64,000 bases of DNA from Komarekiella delphini-convector SJRDD-AB1 (GCF_014831675.1 NZ_VJXY01000013.1:107006-171005), one strand, 5' to 3'. Shown: positions 19,218 to 30,200, counted from the first letter of the stretch. The notes: a model not told the origin generated them from the sequence alone. Translations and numbers: made by a program.

Positions 19218-19849
19218 ATGACCACAAACTTACCTGTAGCCACAGAAATTATACCAATGGTCTTGCAATTGCAACCTGCGATCATACTAACCGAAGATCA
19301 GTTTTATGAGTTTTGTCAGCTAAACCGTGATTTTCGTATCGAACGCAATGCTGTAGGAGAAGTAGTCATTATGCCCCCTACCCTACTGGTTTCGAAACTG
19401 ATGAACGTAATTTTAACTTAGTTGGGCAGTTGTGGGTATGGACAAAGCAAGATGGTACAGGTGTAGGGTTTGGTTCCATTGGTGGGTTTACTTTATCTAA
19501 TGGTGCAGTTAGATCGCCAGATGCAGCGTGGATAAAACGCGATCGCTGGTAAGCCATACCAATGGAACTGCGAAAAAAATTTGCACCCATTTGTCCTGAG
19601 TTTGTGATTGAATTGCGTTCTGAGAGCGTAGGCGTAGCCCGTCGTAGACATCGCTTGCAAGTTTTGCAAGACAAGATGCAAGAGTATATGGATAATGGGG
19701 CGCAACTCGGTTGGTTAATTGATAGAAAACAACGCCAAGTATTTATTTATCGTCCTAATACTGCGGTTGATATATTAGATAACCCTAAGACATTGAGCGG
19801 TGAACCGTTGCTACCTGGCTTTGTTTTAGATTTAAGTCAGATTTGGTAA
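19218..19849 (+). pseudogene. Uma2 (DUF820) family nuclease gene with a frameshift and a stop
   Basis: Uma2 proteins are PD-(D/E)XK-fold putative endonucleases, very numerous in cyanobacteria. Pieces of one protein appear in order: ITEDQFYEF-like start (ILTEDQFYEFCQLN), EVVIMPPT, then in another frame GFETDERNFNLVGQLW to SPDAAWIKRDRW, then after a TAA (19550-19552) MELRKKFAPICPEFVIELRS, GAQLGWLIDRKQRQVFIYRP and a normal C-terminus. The frameshift is a 5-bp tandem duplication, CCTACCCTAC (19377-19386); removing one copy restores MPPTGFETDE. The stop fits a CAA-to-TAA change. A 24-bp insertion at 19628-19651 adds VGVARRRH. The gene cannot make a full protein as written. Confidence 0.85.
19628..19651 (+). 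repeat. 24-bp in-frame insertion, dispersed-repeat-like
   Basis: Between the codons for ELRSES and RLQVLQ, which are contiguous in the Uma2 family as I know it, lie 24 extra bases (GTAGGCGTAGCC through AGACAT) that keep frame and encode VGVARRRH. The sequence resembles a small dispersed Nostoc repeat. No second copy is in this window. Confidence 0.5.
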
Positions 19850-19875
19850 GTAGTAAGTTCACTATTAAGCTGACA

Positions 19876-20121
19876 TTAATGTTCCAATTTTCTTAAAAAG
19901 TTTGTTAGCAAATTCTTGTTTTGAAAAGTAGCTCGAATTGTATTGCTATTATTATAATCAACGATAACTTCAAATTTTTCAAATTCCCCAACTGGGCTGT
20001 CAATCTTAAGTGTATCTAGCCCACTAATTGCATCATCAATACTATCAAATTCGTATCTCTTTCCGAAAAGCGGAATTAAAACTATATTACTAATGTAACG
20101 CTCAAGACAATTTCTCAGCGT
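19876..20121 (-). pseudogene. Orphan open frame without start, probable gene remnant
   Basis: On the minus strand an 81-codon open frame without a start codon reads RYISNIVLIPLFGKRYEFDS, then IDDAISGLDTLKIDSPVGEF and VDYNNSNTIRATFQNKNLL, ending at TAA. The residue pattern looks like true protein, not a shadow. It overlaps the end of the truncated methyltransferase frame by a few bases and does not look like a methylase continuation. I cannot name a family; it is probably the 3' end of a deleted gene. Confidence 0.4.
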
Positions 20122-20648
20122 TTACATAAACATCGTAAAGTAGCAGAGATTGCTAGAAAAGTGAGAGACTGTAACTCTTCAGATAGGGTTGGAGCTAGCT
20201 CTAAATAAGCTTGCTTGATTTTGAAGAGATGTATTAATACCTCCTCGGTGTAGCATTTGCTTAGTAACACTAGCATTTTGTCTGGAAACTTTGGCTGAAT
20301 ACTAGCAGCAAGATTTTTAATCTCAGTGATTGCTTCTAAAAACTCATGGGTATGTATCTCCCATGAGAGCTTCCCTTGTGCAAGCCGATAAACAAAAGGA
20401 TGCGCTTCAATGCCGTAGGAATTCACACCAAGTTTATCAGCAGCAATACAAATAGTGCCCGATCCTGCAAATGGATCGAGCACTGTTTTAGGTTGCAATT
20501 CTGCGATTATTCCTTCAACCCAAGTAGCTGAAAATCCAGCAGAATACCTAAACCATCTATGAATAGGTAATTTCATATTGTCAGTAAATGTGCCTGTTCT
20601 TTCTGTAATAGCTCTTGATTGAAAATCATTGCGAAATTCAGGCATCAA
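20115..20648 (-). pseudogene. DNA methyltransferase (N6/N4 type), 3'-truncated
   Basis: The 177-residue product has the SAM-binding motif I VLDPFAGSGTICIAADKLGV (about residues 54-73) and the following acidic residue in GIEAHPF, as in site-specific amino-methyltransferases. The catalytic (D/N/S)PP(Y/F) motif and everything after it are absent: the frame ends at ISATLRCLCKR. Family members that begin this way are, as I recall, roughly twice as long, so only the N-terminal half remains. It is unlikely to be active. It sits next to the broken Uma2 and SDR genes and an unrelated remnant frame, so this block seems to be decaying. Confidence 0.7.
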
Positions 20649-20720
20649 CTTTAAAAGCTGAACTTAATAGGGCTTACTTATTTTAAATTAGTATTGACTA
20701 GACTAAACTTATAAAAATTA

Positions 20721-20790
20721 GGGACTGAGAAATAAATCTCAGCCCCGATAAAAAAGCGGGCTAACCGCTATTAACTTGGTTAACCCGTGC
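20721..20790 (-). terminator. Terminator hairpins downstream of ycf35
   Basis: In the minus direction, CGGGTTAACC (20787-20778) pairs with GGTTAGCCCG (20766-20757) and is followed by a T run (A run at 20750-20755 on the plus strand). A second stem, GGGACTGAGA/TCTCAGCCCC, lies at 20721-20746. Confidence 0.85.
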
Positions 20791-20816
20791 AGCTTTGGGA
20801 ACGCGCAGAGAAATAG

Positions 20817-21167
20817 TTATTGCAATACCAATTTCACATTGGCGTTTTGCAGACCGCGCTGTTTTACTTCTGCCAAGGTTTTGTTAACGGCATATTTTTG
20901 GTTGATTGAGTTGATCAACTCGGTTTGGTTATGCTTTTTAGCAACGCCCCACAGGTCAGCGATTAGATCAAAAGAACCATCGCTGTTGCGAGACCAACCT
21001 AGGTCATATTCGCCTTCCAACACGGCAACGATGTCGGAACGGACACGCTGACCGTTATAACCACGGACATCAGCTTCAGTCTTCACGCTGATACCGAGGT
21101 CGCGCAAGGAAGCTTTGAGGATTTCGGCATCGGTGATCTTGGTACGCAGAGTGCTAAAGTGAGACAT
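20817..21167 (-). CDS. ycf35: DUF1257 protein (Ycf35)
   Basis: The 116-residue product is the conserved cyanobacterial and red-plastid protein Ycf35, of unknown function. It starts MSHFSTLRTKITDAEILKAS and contains VKTEADVRGYNGQRVRSDIV and DLIADLWGVA, as I know from the family. The start at 21167 is favoured by GGAGGAAACCCAA immediately upstream; a further in-frame ATG at 21206 would add 13 atypical residues. It lies downstream of ycf46 in the same direction. A stem-loop (AAGCCGC/GCGGCTT, 21223-21248) lies in the leader between them. Confidence 0.9.
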   Translation of the reverse strand: MSHFSTLRTKITDAEILKASLRDLGISVKTEADVRGYNGQRVRSDIVAVLEGEYDLGWSRNSDGSFDLIADLWGVAKKHNQTELINSINQKYAVNKTLAEVKQRGLQNANVKLVLQ

Positions 21168-21222
21168 TTGGGTTTCCTCCAGTGAGAAGATTGAGAACAA
21201 CGACAACGATTTACTTTAGGCG

Positions 21223-21308
21223 AAGCCGCGATTAGGTTGAAGCGGCTTTTTTCGTAACTGCTAGCATTTTCAGCTAGCCTTTCCCCCTGGGTTAGCAAGG
21301 GAAAGCTT
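21223..21308 (-). promoter_or_regulatory. Hairpin-rich spacer between ycf46 and ycf35
   Basis: Three stems can form: AAGCCGC/GCGGCTT (21223-21248), GCTAGC/GCTAGC (about 21260-21277) and CTTTCCC/GGGAAAG (about 21279-21305). They could end part of the ycf46 transcript or set processing, giving ycf35 its own expression level. No T run follows in the minus direction, so a plain terminator is not shown. Confidence 0.45.
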
Positions 21309-22820
21309 TTAAAACTCCATTCGCTGATATTCAGCAACGGAGGATGCTGCGGGTCGTGCTCGCTGTCTAGCCCAGTCTCTTAGGGCCGTTACCTGTTCTT
21401 GCATCGTGCGAGACAGCGGCAGGGTAGCTTTCAATGCAGCAATAATATCTAACTGGGTGAACTCGCGATCTTGGGCAAAAGCTTCGTACATTGCCGCAAC
21501 GATCGCTTGCTCAATTTCTGCCCCAGAAAAGCCGTCGGACATCTTGGCTAGTTGCTCAAGGTCGAATCGAGAGATGTCTTCACGACGCTTGGTCAGGTGG
21601 ATGTTGTAAATATCCTGACGTTCTTCGGGAGTTGGCAGATCTACAAAAAAGATTTCATCAAAGCGACCTTTCCTCAAAAATTCCCCAGGTAAGCGTTCAA
21701 CTCTGTTGGCGGTTGCCATCACAAACACTGGAGATTTCTTTTCCTGCATCCATGTGAGGAAAGAACCAAAAATTCGGCTTGAAGTGCCACCATCCGAATC
21801 ACCAGAACCAGCACTACCAGCAAAGGATTTATCTAACTCATCAATAAATAGAATAGTTGGGGAAATTGATTCTGCTGTTTTTAGAGCATTGCGTAGATTT
21901 GCCTCGCTTCGACCCACCATTGAGCCGTCGTAGACTCTCCCCATATCCAGGCGCAAAATTGGTAAACCCCACAGCCGAGAAGTCGTTTTAGCAATCAGCG
22001 ACTTACCACAACCGGGAACACCCAGAATCAACATTCCCTTTGGTTGAGGTAAACCATACTCTCTAGCTCTTTCTGTAAAAGCGTTAGAGCGTTGCTTAAG
22101 CCATTTTTTTAGTTCTTCTAAGCCACCGACAGCATCAATGGTTTCATCTTCTTCGATGTACTCTAGTATACCATTACGCCGGATAAGTTGCTTTTTCTCA
22201 GATAGAACTATATCTACTTCATCTTCCGTCAAACGCCCTGTAGTGACCTGCGCCTTACGGTATACTTTCTCAGCTTCATCTTTGGTTAAACCCAAAGCTG
22301 CTCTGAGAAGTTTTTCTCTGGCCTCTGTTGTCAACCGTCGCCCACGATTTTGCTCTATGTGGTGAGTCAAGACTTTATTCAACTCGGTCATGTCTGGCAA
22401 TCGAAAGTCCAGAACCACAACTTCTTTTTCTAACTCAATAGGAACTTGTTGCATTGGAGACATCAAGATGATGTTCTTCTGCATACCTTTGAAGCTAGCG
22501 ATCGCATCTCGCAACGATCGAGTTGTCGCAGGCGCATCAATAAATGGATGTAAATCTTTAAGAATAAATATACCAGGTTCTCTTTGCCGGATTATCCACT
22601 CAATCGCCGCCTCTGGAGAAACGGTGTTGTGCTGAGTAACATTCCGTGGTTGACCATACTCCACAATACCGTGCGTTACTGTCCAAACATATACTCGGCG
22701 TTGGGGCTTTAACACTTGGGCGATTGTGGAAATTGCCTGCTCAGCCCGCTCTTCCTCGGAGGTCACAAGGTAGATTAGAGGGTATTGAGCTTGAATTAGG
22801 ATATTGAGCTCTTCTTTCAT
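21309..22820 (-). CDS. ycf46: AAA family ATPase (Ycf46)
   Basis: This 503-residue AAA+ ATPase is related to plastid Ycf46. The N-terminal ~230 residues form the family-specific domain (LIQAQYPLIYLVTSEEERAE at the start). The AAA module has Walker A GVPGCGKS (about 267-274), Walker B ILFIDELDK (about 321-329), sensor I ATANR (about 369-373), and an arginine-finger region FLRKGRFDE. The C-terminal helical domain follows (FSGAEIEQAIVAAMYEAF). The family has been linked to photosynthetic and CO2 regulation in cyanobacteria, but the substrate is unknown. It probably shares a transcript with ycf35. Confidence 0.92.
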   Translation of the reverse strand: MKEELNILIQAQYPLIYLVTSEEERAEQAISTIAQVLKPQRRVYVWTVTHGIVEYGQPRNVTQHNTVSPEAAIEWIIRQREPGIFILKDLHPFIDAPATTRSLRDAIASFKGMQKNIILMSPMQQVPIELEKEVVVLDFRLPDMTELNKVLTHHIEQNRGRRLTTEAREKLLRAALGLTKDEAEKVYRKAQVTTGRLTEDEVDIVLSEKKQLIRRNGILEYIEEDETIDAVGGLEELKKWLKQRSNAFTERAREYGLPQPKGMLILGVPGCGKSLIAKTTSRLWGLPILRLDMGRVYDGSMVGRSEANLRNALKTAESISPTILFIDELDKSFAGSAGSGDSDGGTSSRIFGSFLTWMQEKKSPVFVMATANRVERLPGEFLRKGRFDEIFFVDLPTPEERQDIYNIHLTKRREDISRFDLEQLAKMSDGFSGAEIEQAIVAAMYEAFAQDREFTQLDIIAALKATLPLSRTMQEQVTALRDWARQRARPAASSVAEYQRMEF

Positions 22821-22913
22821 ACAATCGACCTACTTGAGACCTTATAGAGACAGTACAGACATTGCTTTTAGTAAAGACAACCGGACTATGAATTCTTCAT
22901 TCATAATTCCTAT

Positions 22914-23270
22914 CTAGCAAGGAACTAACTCTTCCTCACCCTTAGGATGGGTTTCATCTTGAGCCATCTCGTCAATGGGAAGATGCTCTTGACCAATAAT
23001 TCCTGGTTGATTGCCCAATGCAACCAGTTCTCCATCACGTAATACTAGTGAACTTTCACAATTTGGACAGGAATATAATTTATGGGTTCGCCCGTAAGAA
23101 GAAGCTTCTACCTCTTCAACTATTTCTGAATTGGACAAGTAAAAACCAAGGGCCCGTTCGGCAAGTTCTGACATTGATTCAGAATCTACTGCTGAACGAA
23201 TCTTCAGCCTTTTGTGTAATTCTGGCGATAGATACAAAGTAACCTTTTGCTTAGCTTGCATATAACTCAT
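22914..23270 (-). CDS. Small RHH-like / zinc-ribbon protein
   Basis: This 118-residue protein has two visible parts. The N-terminus reads like a ribbon-helix-helix DNA-binding fold (QKVTLYLSPELHKRLKIRSA, then ESMSELAERALGFYL, residues 7-50). The middle carries a CPNCESS zinc-knuckle half (about 68-74), and the protein ends in Cys. The acidic tail (EEELVPC) closes it. It lies upstream of ycf46 on the same strand, about 90 bp away, so it could regulate or be co-transcribed with ycf46. I do not know a gene name. The start could also be the ATG three codons in (MQAKQK). Confidence 0.65.
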   Translation of the reverse strand: MSYMQAKQKVTLYLSPELHKRLKIRSAVDSESMSELAERALGFYLSNSEIVEEVEASSYGRTHKLYSCPNCESSLVLRDGELVALGNQPGIIGQEHLPIDEMAQDETHPKGEEELVPC

Positions 23271-23557
23271 TAACGGTCTTACCCGGGTATGTATATCACG
23301 TTATCGGCTCGTCCTACCATTGTCAAGATGGCAAAGCGTTTTGACGGTGATTTTGTTACATTTGTTTACAACAAGGTTTGTCCTGTTCTGTTGTTCTTAG
23401 TAGTGACATTGTCACTGACCTAAGTTATCTATGAAAACGGTTATGTGGTTTCTACTAAATTTAATTCAAACGATAGTAGCGTTCCTCCTACCTGCCAATA
23501 GAGATTTGTGTTTCTGATAATTTTGCCAAATCAGTAACTCTGGTAAAAAGTATAACA

Positions 23558-24082
23558 ATGACCATCGATGCGGTTAAAACCTGTTGTTTAAAGCGAAGAA
23601 AGTATGTGTTTGCTTCAGGCGTTAGCAAAATCTTAAGCTTGTTCATCATGCTATGCGGGTGTACTACAACTGGTTTTAACGCGGGTTCTGTTACATGGAA
23701 GACTTATAACAATTACCGTTATGGTTTTGAGTTTCCATACCCTAGTAACTGGATTTCTCTACCAGCCCCAGAAAATGATGATGGCATTGCTTTTGTTTCA
23801 CCGCATCATAACTCTGTAGTAATTCGGGGTTGGGCGAGTCATCAGATACCAGATACTAATACAGACCAGGAAGGAGAAATAAATTCTAACTTTCGGACTA
23901 CTCAAGGAATATCTGGAGTGCTGGTAGTAGAAGTTAATCAACAAATAAGTTCAATGACACTGACCCTAACTCAAGGTCAAGTGCAATACCAGTGGCAAGG
24001 GCAAAGCCAGAGCCAAGAATTTCAAGATTACTACCGTTTGTTTTATTACATCGCCCAGCAGTATCGCATTCCAAAGTCCTAA
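23558..24082 (+). CDS. Predicted lipoprotein, PsbP-like fold possible
   Basis: The 174-residue product has a basic N-terminus and a lipobox-type end to its hydrophobic stretch (SLFIMLCGCTTT, about residues 28-39), so it is a likely lipoprotein. The mature part opens with YRYGFEFPYPSNWISLPAP, a pattern shared by PsbP-type proteins (photosystem II extrinsic protein family), and ends with YYRLFYYIAQQYRIP. The PsbP relation is an inference from that motif. It could be a general extracytoplasmic beta-sandwich protein. It is not in an evident operon. Confidence 0.6.
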   Translation: MTIDAVKTCCLKRRKYVFASGVSKILSLFIMLCGCTTTGFNAGSVTWKTYNNYRYGFEFPYPSNWISLPAPENDDGIAFVSPHHNSVVIRGWASHQIPDTNTDQEGEINSNFRTTQGISGVLVVEVNQQISSMTLTLTQGQVQYQWQGQSQSQEFQDYYRLFYYIAQQYRIPKS

Positions 24083-25512
<1,430 letters not shown>

Positions 25513-25572
25513 GGTAAACCTGGGTACAACTGGTAACACCTGTTTAACTCAAGTAAGTCGCTAAACTCAAAC

Positions 25573-25605
25573 TGGTCGTCATCTCTTAGCACAGTATGAC
25601 GACCA
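25573..25605 (+). terminator. Hairpin between sqdB and sqdX
   Basis: Perfect 10-bp stem TGGTCGTCAT (25573-25582) and ATGACGACCA (25596-25605) with a 13-base loop, followed by AT-rich sequence without a long T run. It could be a weak terminator or a processing site that sets the sqdB to sqdX ratio. Confidence 0.6.
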
Positions 25606-25648
25606 ATTAATTATTATTTATTAAACGTATCATCCAACTAGTAGTAAA

Positions 25649-25831
25649 ATGCTGGATGCTTACGCCAAAAATTGGCTTGTGAACATTGAGGACATCTCGG
25701 ATTTTGTACGAAAGCAGCAGAAAAACATTAAGTCTGACTGTGCAGAATTGATTACAGCACGCGAGACAGTTTACTGTGTGTTTGATACCGAAATACAAAA
25801 CAAGCTGGGATTATCTGCCTGGACTGAATAG
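25649..25831 (+). CDS. Possible 60-residue small protein between sqdB and sqdX
   Basis: An ORF of 60 codons ends 6 bp before the sqdX ATG. The peptide is mixed (LDAYAKNWLVNIEDISDFVR), with two cysteines and no membrane segment. It has no family I recognise and no strong Shine-Dalgarno. Its position directly against sqdX would allow coupled translation, but chance is a fair alternative. Confidence 0.3.
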   Translation: MLDAYAKNWLVNIEDISDFVRKQQKNIKSDCAELITARETVYCVFDTEIQNKLGLSAWTE

Positions 25832-25837
25832 TTTTTT

Positions 25838-26974
25838 ATGAGAATTGCCCTATTCACCGAAACCTTTTTGCCCAAGGTTGATGGTATTGTAACGCGCTTG
25901 CGTCACACCGTTGACCATCTACAGCGCAATAGTGACCAAGTGCTAGTTATTGCCCCTGATGGAGGTATTACTGAACACAAAGGAGCTAAAGTTTACGGCG
26001 TTACTGGCTTTCCTCTCCCATTGTATCCAGAATTAAAAATGGCACTTCCTCGTCCAGCCATTGGTTACGCCTTAGAAGAGTTTAAGCCAGATATCATTCA
26101 TGTGGTAAACCCAGCAGTTTTGGGTTTATCTGGGATATTTTATAGCAAAATGCTCAAGATTCCCTTAGTGGCGTCTTATCATACGCATTTACCCCAGTAT
26201 CTCCAGCATTATGGCTTGGGTATGTTAGAAGGGTTTTTGTGGGAATTGCTCAAAAGTGCTCATAATCAAGCAGCATTAAATCTGTGTACCTCCACAGCGA
26301 TGATGGAAGAACTGACGGCACACGGTATTGAACGGGTGGATTTATGGCAAAGGGGAGTGGATACAGAATTATTTCACCCCGATTTGGCTAGTGTCGAAAT
26401 GCGATCGCGTTTGTCGCAGAATCATCCCGAAAGTCCTTTGCTACTTTACGTTGGGCGTCTTTCTGCTGAAAAAGAAATTGAGCGCATCAGACCAATTTTA
26501 GAGGCAATTCCCGAAGCTCGATTAGCATTGGTAGGGGATGGCCCGCACCGTCAAGCCCTGCAAAAACACTTTACTGGCACAAACACTCATTTTGTCGGAT
26601 ATCTTATGGGACAAGAGTTAGGCTCTGCCTTTGCTAGCGCTGATGCATTTATCTTTCCTTCGCGTACAGAAACATTAGGATTAGTGCTACTAGAAGCAAT
26701 GGCCGCTGGGTGTCCAGTGGTTGCAGCCCGTTCTGGAGGAATTCCTGATATTGTGACAGACGGGGTAAATGGATATCTTTTTGAGCCAACAGCAGACATT
26801 CAAGAGGCGATTGCTGCTACCGTTCGCCTCTTACAACAAAAACAACAACGAGACATCATTCGTCAAAATGCTCGTCAAGAAGCAGAGAGTTGGGGTTGGG
26901 GATCTGCCACGCGCCAGCTACAAAACTACTATCAAAAAGTAATATTTTCGCAACAGTTAGACAAAGCTGTTTAA
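25838..26974 (+). CDS. sqdX: Sulfolipid synthase, SQDG glycosyltransferase
   Basis: SqdX moves sulfoquinovose from UDP-sulfoquinovose to diacylglycerol, completing SQDG. The 378-residue GT4-family enzyme (GT-B fold) begins MRIALFTETFLPKVDGIVTR, has YHTHLPQYLQHYGL in the acceptor domain, LLYVGRLSAEKEIERIRPIL at the start of the donor domain, and the nucleotide-sugar motif FPSRTETLGLVLLEAMAAGC (about residues 273-292) with the E-x7-E pair. The length fits. Context with sqdB makes the assignment firm. Confidence 0.94.
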   Translation: MRIALFTETFLPKVDGIVTRLRHTVDHLQRNSDQVLVIAPDGGITEHKGAKVYGVTGFPLPLYPELKMALPRPAIGYALEEFKPDIIHVVNPAVLGLSGIFYSKMLKIPLVASYHTHLPQYLQHYGLGMLEGFLWELLKSAHNQAALNLCTSTAMMEELTAHGIERVDLWQRGVDTELFHPDLASVEMRSRLSQNHPESPLLLYVGRLSAEKEIERIRPILEAIPEARLALVGDGPHRQALQKHFTGTNTHFVGYLMGQELGSAFASADAFIFPSRTETLGLVLLEAMAAGCPVVAARSGGIPDIVTDGVNGYLFEPTADIQEAIAATVRLLQQKQQRDIIRQNARQEAESWGWGSATRQLQNYYQKVIFSQQLDKAV

Positions 26975-27059
26975 GTAGGATTTTGATTTCTAAGGCGGGA
27001 ACCCCCGCCCCAAAATTCTGGAAACGTTGATTTAAAAATTAAATGATATGTAAAAGTAA

Positions 27060-27225
27060 AAATCTAAAATCTGTCTTGGAAAGTTCTGATGCCTGTCTTG
27101 AAAAGTTTCCTGCGGAGGGAAACCCTCCCGCAGAACTTTTCGCTACAGCGGGCTACGTCAACGGAGGAAGCCTCCGCACCCTGCGGGATCTTGCTACAGA
27201 CTTTCCGCAAAATCTAAAATCTAAA
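27060..27225. repeat. Palindromic mosaic repeat upstream of the adenylate cyclase
   Basis: Modules are GTCTTGAAAAGTTTCCT (27095-27111, also at 8721-8737), the hairpin CTGCGGAGGG/CCCTCCCGCAG (27110-27133), CAGAACTTTTCGCT (27131-27144, also at 8782-8795), the hairpin CGGAGGAAGCCTCCG (27162-27176), and GCACCCTGCGGGA through ACAGACTTT (27176-27204, also at 61870-61897). AAAATCT heptamers flank the block at both ends (about 27057-27071 and 27209-27223). It lies in frame with the cyclase and would falsely extend it by 63 codons. Confidence 0.8.
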
Positions 27226-27231
27226 ATTCCC

Positions 27232-30200
27232 ATGACACTCCCCAACCCTGGTAGCGTCCTGGCTACATTAACTGAACTTACTCAAGTTAATCGTACTCAC
27301 GCTCTACTGCGTCGCGTCAAAGACTTATCTGTTAACGAATTTGTTTGCCTACTAGACTTCATCACTGCTGAATTCCAACAATTCCTAAGAGCCATTGAAC
27401 TGATTAATAATGAAGCTCTAGAAACTATGTTGGAGAAAGTGCTAGAAGCCATCACACTCAAAATTGGTCAAATTCTCCAGGCAGAACACACAGCCATTTT
27501 TTTAGTTGACTATGACAAAGGTCAGCTATGGTCAAAAGTTCCTCAAGGTAATACTCAAAAATTCTTAGAAATTCGTACCCCTATTACAGTTGGTATCCCA
27601 GGTCATGTTGCCAGTACAGGTGAATATCTGAATATATCTGAAACCTCTACTCACCCTTTATTCAGCCCAGAATTAGAAAAACAGATGGGCTACGAGATTC
27701 ACAATATTTTATGTATGCCAGTTGTGAGTAGCAAAAACCAGACTGTAGCAGTAGTACAACTGGCTAATAAAACTGGGGATATTCCTTTTAATCAGGATGA
27801 TGAGGAGCGTTTTCGAGACTTTGCCTCTTCTATTGGCATTATTCTGGAAAGCTGCCAATCCTTTTACGTAGCAGCTCGCAATCAGCGAGGAGCAACGGCT
27901 CTATTGCGGGCAACTCAAACACTTGGGCAAAGTCTGGATTTAGAAGCAACTTTGCAGATAGTTATGGAGCAGGCTCGGATTTTAATGCAAGCAGACCGCA
28001 GCACGCTATTTTTGTATCGTAAAGAGATGAGTGAACTCTGGACGAAGGTAGCAGTAGCAGCGGATGGCACAAACTTAGTAGAAATCCGCATTTCTGCCAA
28101 CCGTGGTATTGCTGGTTATGTAGCTTCCACTGGTGAAGCGTTAAACATTCCCGATGCCTACAAAGACCCCCGCTTTGACCCGACTACAGATAAAAAAACT
28201 GGGTATGTAACTCGTAATATTTTGTGTTTGCCAGTATTTAATTCGGCAAATGAATTGATTGGCGTCACACAATTAATTAATAAGCAACAAGGCAGTTTTA
28301 CCGCCTCTGATGAAGAGTTTATGCGGGCCTTTAATATCCAAGCCGGAATTGCTCTAGAAAATGCCCGCCTGTTTGAAAATGTGCTTTTAGAAAAACAGTA
28401 TCAAAAAGATATTTTGCAAAGTCTGTCGGATGCTGTGATCTCTACAGATATGGCAGGTCGGATTGTCACAATTAATGATGCGGCACTGGAGTTACTGGGT
28501 TGTCCTCTGGGAGAGGCTAATACCAAAAATAACAAGCTTTTATGGGAACAAAATTTGATCAGTCGCCTAGTTTGGGAGGTTGTACCGATTGAAAATCTTC
28601 AAATGCGGCTGGTAGACAGTTTAAAAACTGGGGCTAAACATTATGTGCCGGAGCAAAGTTTGACAGTGGGAGTTTACCAAGTACTGAAGGATCAGTGCGT
28701 GCAAGAAAGTTGTCAAAACGGAGACTTCCAACTATCAGAACTTTTTTCCTTAGAAGAGGACACCAAGGGCGATCGCGAAACTCCTCCTGTTGTATCAAAT
28801 AACGTTGCTGAGCGCTGGGTAAAGAGTGAAACTCAAGAACATGAGTCAAATATTAGTACCTACCCTTCGGGAAGCAGCCCAGAAGGTGTCCACAAATCGC
28901 CAGAACTGACGAAAGTTGCGATCACACAGCACACCACTAGTTCATTTCAGTTGGAAGACAAGCCAGTAGAGCTAGTTCCTCAAGGCGATCCTTACTCTCA
29001 CCCACTTACGGCCTTTAAAACTGTTACAACATCTGGATTTCCCAACGCATCTGCTACCCAGATTGGAGAACCTTTTCGTCAATCCCATGAGTCGGTAAGC
29101 CCTCCTACAAAGCTGGCTCATCATGGCGCTAGCTCTGTATTATCCAATAATCAACAAGGTTGTTACATTTTAGCAGTGCGCGATCGCACTAACCCAGATG
29201 TTTTCATTCCCTGGAATCAACCTATGACTCCCCAATCTGAGTTCCTCACCTCTAACCAGGTACAAAAATTAGAACGCAGCATCAATCTTACTGTCAATCC
29301 CTTGACTAACCCAGAAGGCGGAGTGAGGGGTGGTTTGGTAGTTTTGGAAGATATCAGCCAGGAAAAACGGATGAAAACTACCATGTCTCGATACCTGACG
29401 CCACATGTAGCTGAGCAAGTTATGGCACTGGGAGAAGATGCCTTAATGGTAGGCGAGCGCAAGGAAGTAACTATCTTATTTTCTGATATCCGGGGCTATA
29501 CAACACTTACAGAAAATCTCGGTGCGGCTGAGGTGGTATCACTGCTCAATCAGTATTTTGAAACAATGGTAGAGGCAGTTTTTAACTACGAAGGCACTTT
29601 GGATAAGTTTATTGGTGATGCCTTAATGGCGGTATTTGGTGCGCCACTACCACTGACAGAAAATCATGCTTGGAGGGCGGTGCAATCGGCGTTGGATATG
29701 CGACATCGCCTAGAGGAATTTAATCAGCGGCGAATTATCCAGGCACAACCACAAATCCATATTGGTATTGGAATTAGTTCTGGCGAAGTTGTTTCAGGGA
29801 ATATAGGTTCTCGCAAACGGATGGATTATACCGTCATTGGGGATAGTGTAAATTTGAGTTCGCGCTTAGAAGGAGTCACTAAGGAATATGGCTGTGACAT
29901 TCTTTTAAGTGAATTTACTTACCAAATGTGCAGCGATCGCATTTGGGTGCGTCAGTTGGATAAAATTCGGGTCAAAGGTAAACACCAAGCAGTAAACATC
30001 TACGAGTTAATTGGCGATCGCAGCACCCCCCTAGACGCCAACACTCAAGAATTTTTATTCCATTACCAAACTGGACGTGCTGCTTATTTATCACGCAATT
30101 TTCAACAGGCGATCGGCTGCTTTGAAGCTGCTAAATGCATCCGACCCACAGACCAAGCTATTGATATCCACCTAGAACGTGCTCGTAATTACCAACAAAC

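Noticed and set aside
20776-21051. 91-codon plus-strand frame over ycf35
   Set aside because: Antisense shadow of the conserved ycf35 gene.
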